Under the pieces are notes generated by a model. The model ran no database searches and was not told the origin of the DNA. It saw only the letters and a list, made by a program, of their open reading frames with translations. The position numbers and the translations under genes were made by a program. A stretch of 7,465 bases of DNA from a candidate division Zixibacteria bacterium DG_27 (GTDB lineage: Bacteria > Zixibacteria > MSB-5A5 > DG-27), in assembly GCA_001302725.1 (NCBI GenBank), contig LIZU01000050.1, positions 1 to 7,465 on the forward strand. The letters run 5' to 3'. Positions 6,407 to 7,465 of the stretch are shown here, in pieces. The stretch's first letter is position 1, and every line of letters starts with the position of its first letter.

Positions 6407-7174
6407 TCAAGAGTCACCTTCCTTCGGTTTTTCAGAGGAACCGTTGTGCTGTGGAAATGAGGATAATGCACGTCTTGCCGGAGAAAAGAGCAGATATACT
6501 TCCCTTATCACGCCATACAGAAAGTATGCCATTACAATCGGAAAGACCACTGCAGCGGCATCGATAATCGCCAGGATTCCAGTCAGAACCAAAAGCAGCA
6601 TCTTGACGCGATCCTTGCGCCTCTGAAGGGATAGTCTCGGCATCGGCTCGTATTCTACGTTGGAGACCATCAGAACCGAGAAGGCCACCACCATCACTAC
6701 TAAGAGTTTCTCGAAACGGAACTCCCCCCAGAAACGGTGGGAAAAAATCACAAACCCAGCCAGAGACATGGCTGCCACCGGAATCGGCAATCCCAAGTAC
6801 TTCGTCTCCTGTTCGAAATCCGCCTGGAGGTTGAAGCGTGCCAGGCGGAAAGAGCCGGCTAAAATGAACACAAAGCCCAAAAGCCATCCCCAGGTCTCGG
6901 ATCCGATCCAGCCGAAGGAGAAAAACATCACCGCCGGGGCGACCGCAAAGGAGACGAAATCGGCGAAGCTGTCCAATTCCAGGCCGAAGCGGGTGGTAGC
7001 TCCAGAGAGCCTGGCCATCTGTCCGTCGAGCATATCCAAAAACGCTGCCAGAATTATGAGCCAGGCCGCTTCCGTGGGAGAGCTCCGCTTCACGCTGGTA
7101 ATGATTGAGAAGAATCCGCAGAACATATTCCCCACGGTGAAGATCCCCGGGAACATGCCCTTAAAATTATTCAC
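6407..7174 (-). CDS. pssA: CDP-diacylglycerol-serine O-phosphatidyltransferase
   Basis: This integral membrane enzyme joins serine to CDP-diacylglycerol to make phosphatidylserine. The 255-residue protein has the complete CDP-alcohol phosphatidyltransferase signature DxxDGxxARx8GxxxDxxxD at 47-72, with Asp47, Asp50, Gly51, Arg55, Gly64, Asp68 and Asp72, the metal- and substrate-binding residues of the family. Several hydrophobic spans follow (about 75-110, 130-147, 163-180, 200-225), as expected for this fold. The polar Ser/Lys tail after 233 is not conserved in type. It starts with GTG inside the end of psd (8-base overlap). The pairing with psd identifies the serine substrate rather than glycerol phosphate or inositol phosphate. 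The two genes together form the route to phosphatidylethanolamine. Confidence 0.95.
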   Translation of the reverse strand: MNNFKGMFPGIFTVGNMFCGFFSIITSVKRSSPTEAAWLIILAAFLDMLDGQMARLSGATTRFGLELDSFADFVSFAVAPAVMFFSFGWIGSETWGWLLGFVFILAGSFRLARFNLQADFEQETKYLGLPIPVAAMSLAGFVIFSHRFWGEFRFEKLLVVMVVAFSVLMVSNVEYEPMPRLSLQRRKDRVKMLLLVLTGILAIIDAAAVVFPIVMAYFLYGVIREVYLLFSPARRALSSFPQHNGSSEKPKEGDS

Positions 7175-7465
7175 TTTTGAATACCCCTAAAACGGTTTCC
7201 CCAGCCCTCACCCGCCCTCTCTCTCTCACTTTCAACTCCACCGACACCGGTAAAGCCAGCTCCATTAAAGAACCGAAATAGATCAGTCCAAACCTCTCCC
7301 CCTTATTAACCTGTTCGCCGGGAGCCAATCTGCAGACTATCCGGCGCGACAGGCTGCCCGCAATCTGCTTGAGAATTATGTTGCCGTGTGCATTCTCAAT
7401 CACTATGACGTTTCTTTCATTGTCCTCGGAGGCTTTGTCTCTAAAGGCAGGGATGAATCTCCCCG
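7167..7465 (-). CDS. psd: Phosphatidylserine decarboxylase, C-terminal part (5' end beyond window)
   Basis: This enzyme decarboxylates phosphatidylserine to phosphatidylethanolamine at the membrane, using a pyruvoyl group formed by self-cleavage. The 98 visible residues begin with GRFIPAFRDKASEDNERN, a strongly conserved stretch of the short, archaeal-like/type-A decarboxylases. They contain the cleavage site in GLIYFGSLMELALP. The Gly64-Ser65 bond (visible numbering, codons 7274-7269) is where the chain would break into beta and alpha subunits, with Ser becoming the pyruvoyl. The rest reads as a lipoyl-like beta fold (LAPGEQVNKGERFG, RVRAGETVLG). The frame stays open through the right edge. 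It overlaps pssA by 8 bases, so the two phospholipid genes are coupled. Confidence 0.93.
   Translation of the reverse strand, partial: GRFIPAFRDKASEDNERNVIVIENAHGNIILKQIAGSLSRRIVCRLAPGEQVNKGERFGLIYFGSLMELALPVSVELKVRERGRVRAGETVLGVFKSE
7184..7188 (-). promoter_or_regulatory. Ribosome binding site supporting the GTG start of pssA
   Basis: AGGGG on the minus strand lies 9 bases before the GTG at 7174-7172, inside the last codons of psd. The next possible start, the ATG at codon 7, has AAGG only 2 bases upstream, which is too close. The GTG is therefore preferred. Confidence 0.6.

Noticed and set aside
6660..7190. Plus-strand open frame of 176 residues rich in Lys/Pro/Thr
   Set aside because: It is antisense to pssA, whose CDP-alcohol transferase signature is complete.

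Overview
The window looks like a chromosomal stretch from a diderm bacterium of the FCB group or a neighbouring uncultured candidate phylum. The basis is two secreted proteins with a C-terminal FlgD-like / type IX sorting-type tail (NxPNPFN motif) beside ordinary bacterial housekeeping genes. Base composition is balanced by eye. A species cannot be named from the sequence. Every intact gene lies on the minus strand, so the biological reading order runs from the right edge to the left.

Right part (7465 to 4258): a compact run of small housekeeping genes. The C-terminal half of phosphatidylserine decarboxylase (psd) overlaps pssA (CDP-diacylglycerol-serine O-phosphatidyltransferase), which starts at a GTG. 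Together they make phosphatidylethanolamine. After a 119-base gap come purS and purQ, two of the three subunits of FGAM synthetase (purL is not in view), then a small DUF4321-type membrane protein. These three are joined by ATGA overlaps. A TatA/E-family translocase subunit and an unrecognised 146-residue soluble protein follow.

Middle (3949 to 4257): a 309-base non-coding stretch. It holds a perfect 12-bp inverted repeat with a 2-base centre, a short degenerate heptamer repeat, and a likely promoter for the next gene.

Left part (3948 to 1): two paralogous secreted proteins, one complete (585 residues) and one cut by the left edge a few residues before its end. Each has a signal peptide, Asp-box (BNR, sialidase/propeller-like) repeats, a shared Cys-containing motif and the sorting-type tail. 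They do not touch. The 544 bases between them carry, on the opposite strand, a decayed fragment that reads like the N-terminal domain of a secreted metallophosphoesterase, with one in-frame TAG and an apparent frameshift. They also carry a 7-base tandem repeat and a good sigma70-type promoter for the left gene.

I saw no CRISPR array, tRNA, rRNA, transposase, toxin-antitoxin pair or defence system. The most interesting parts are the duplicated secreted family, the relic gene between the copies, the palindrome, and the unrecognised gene after tatA.
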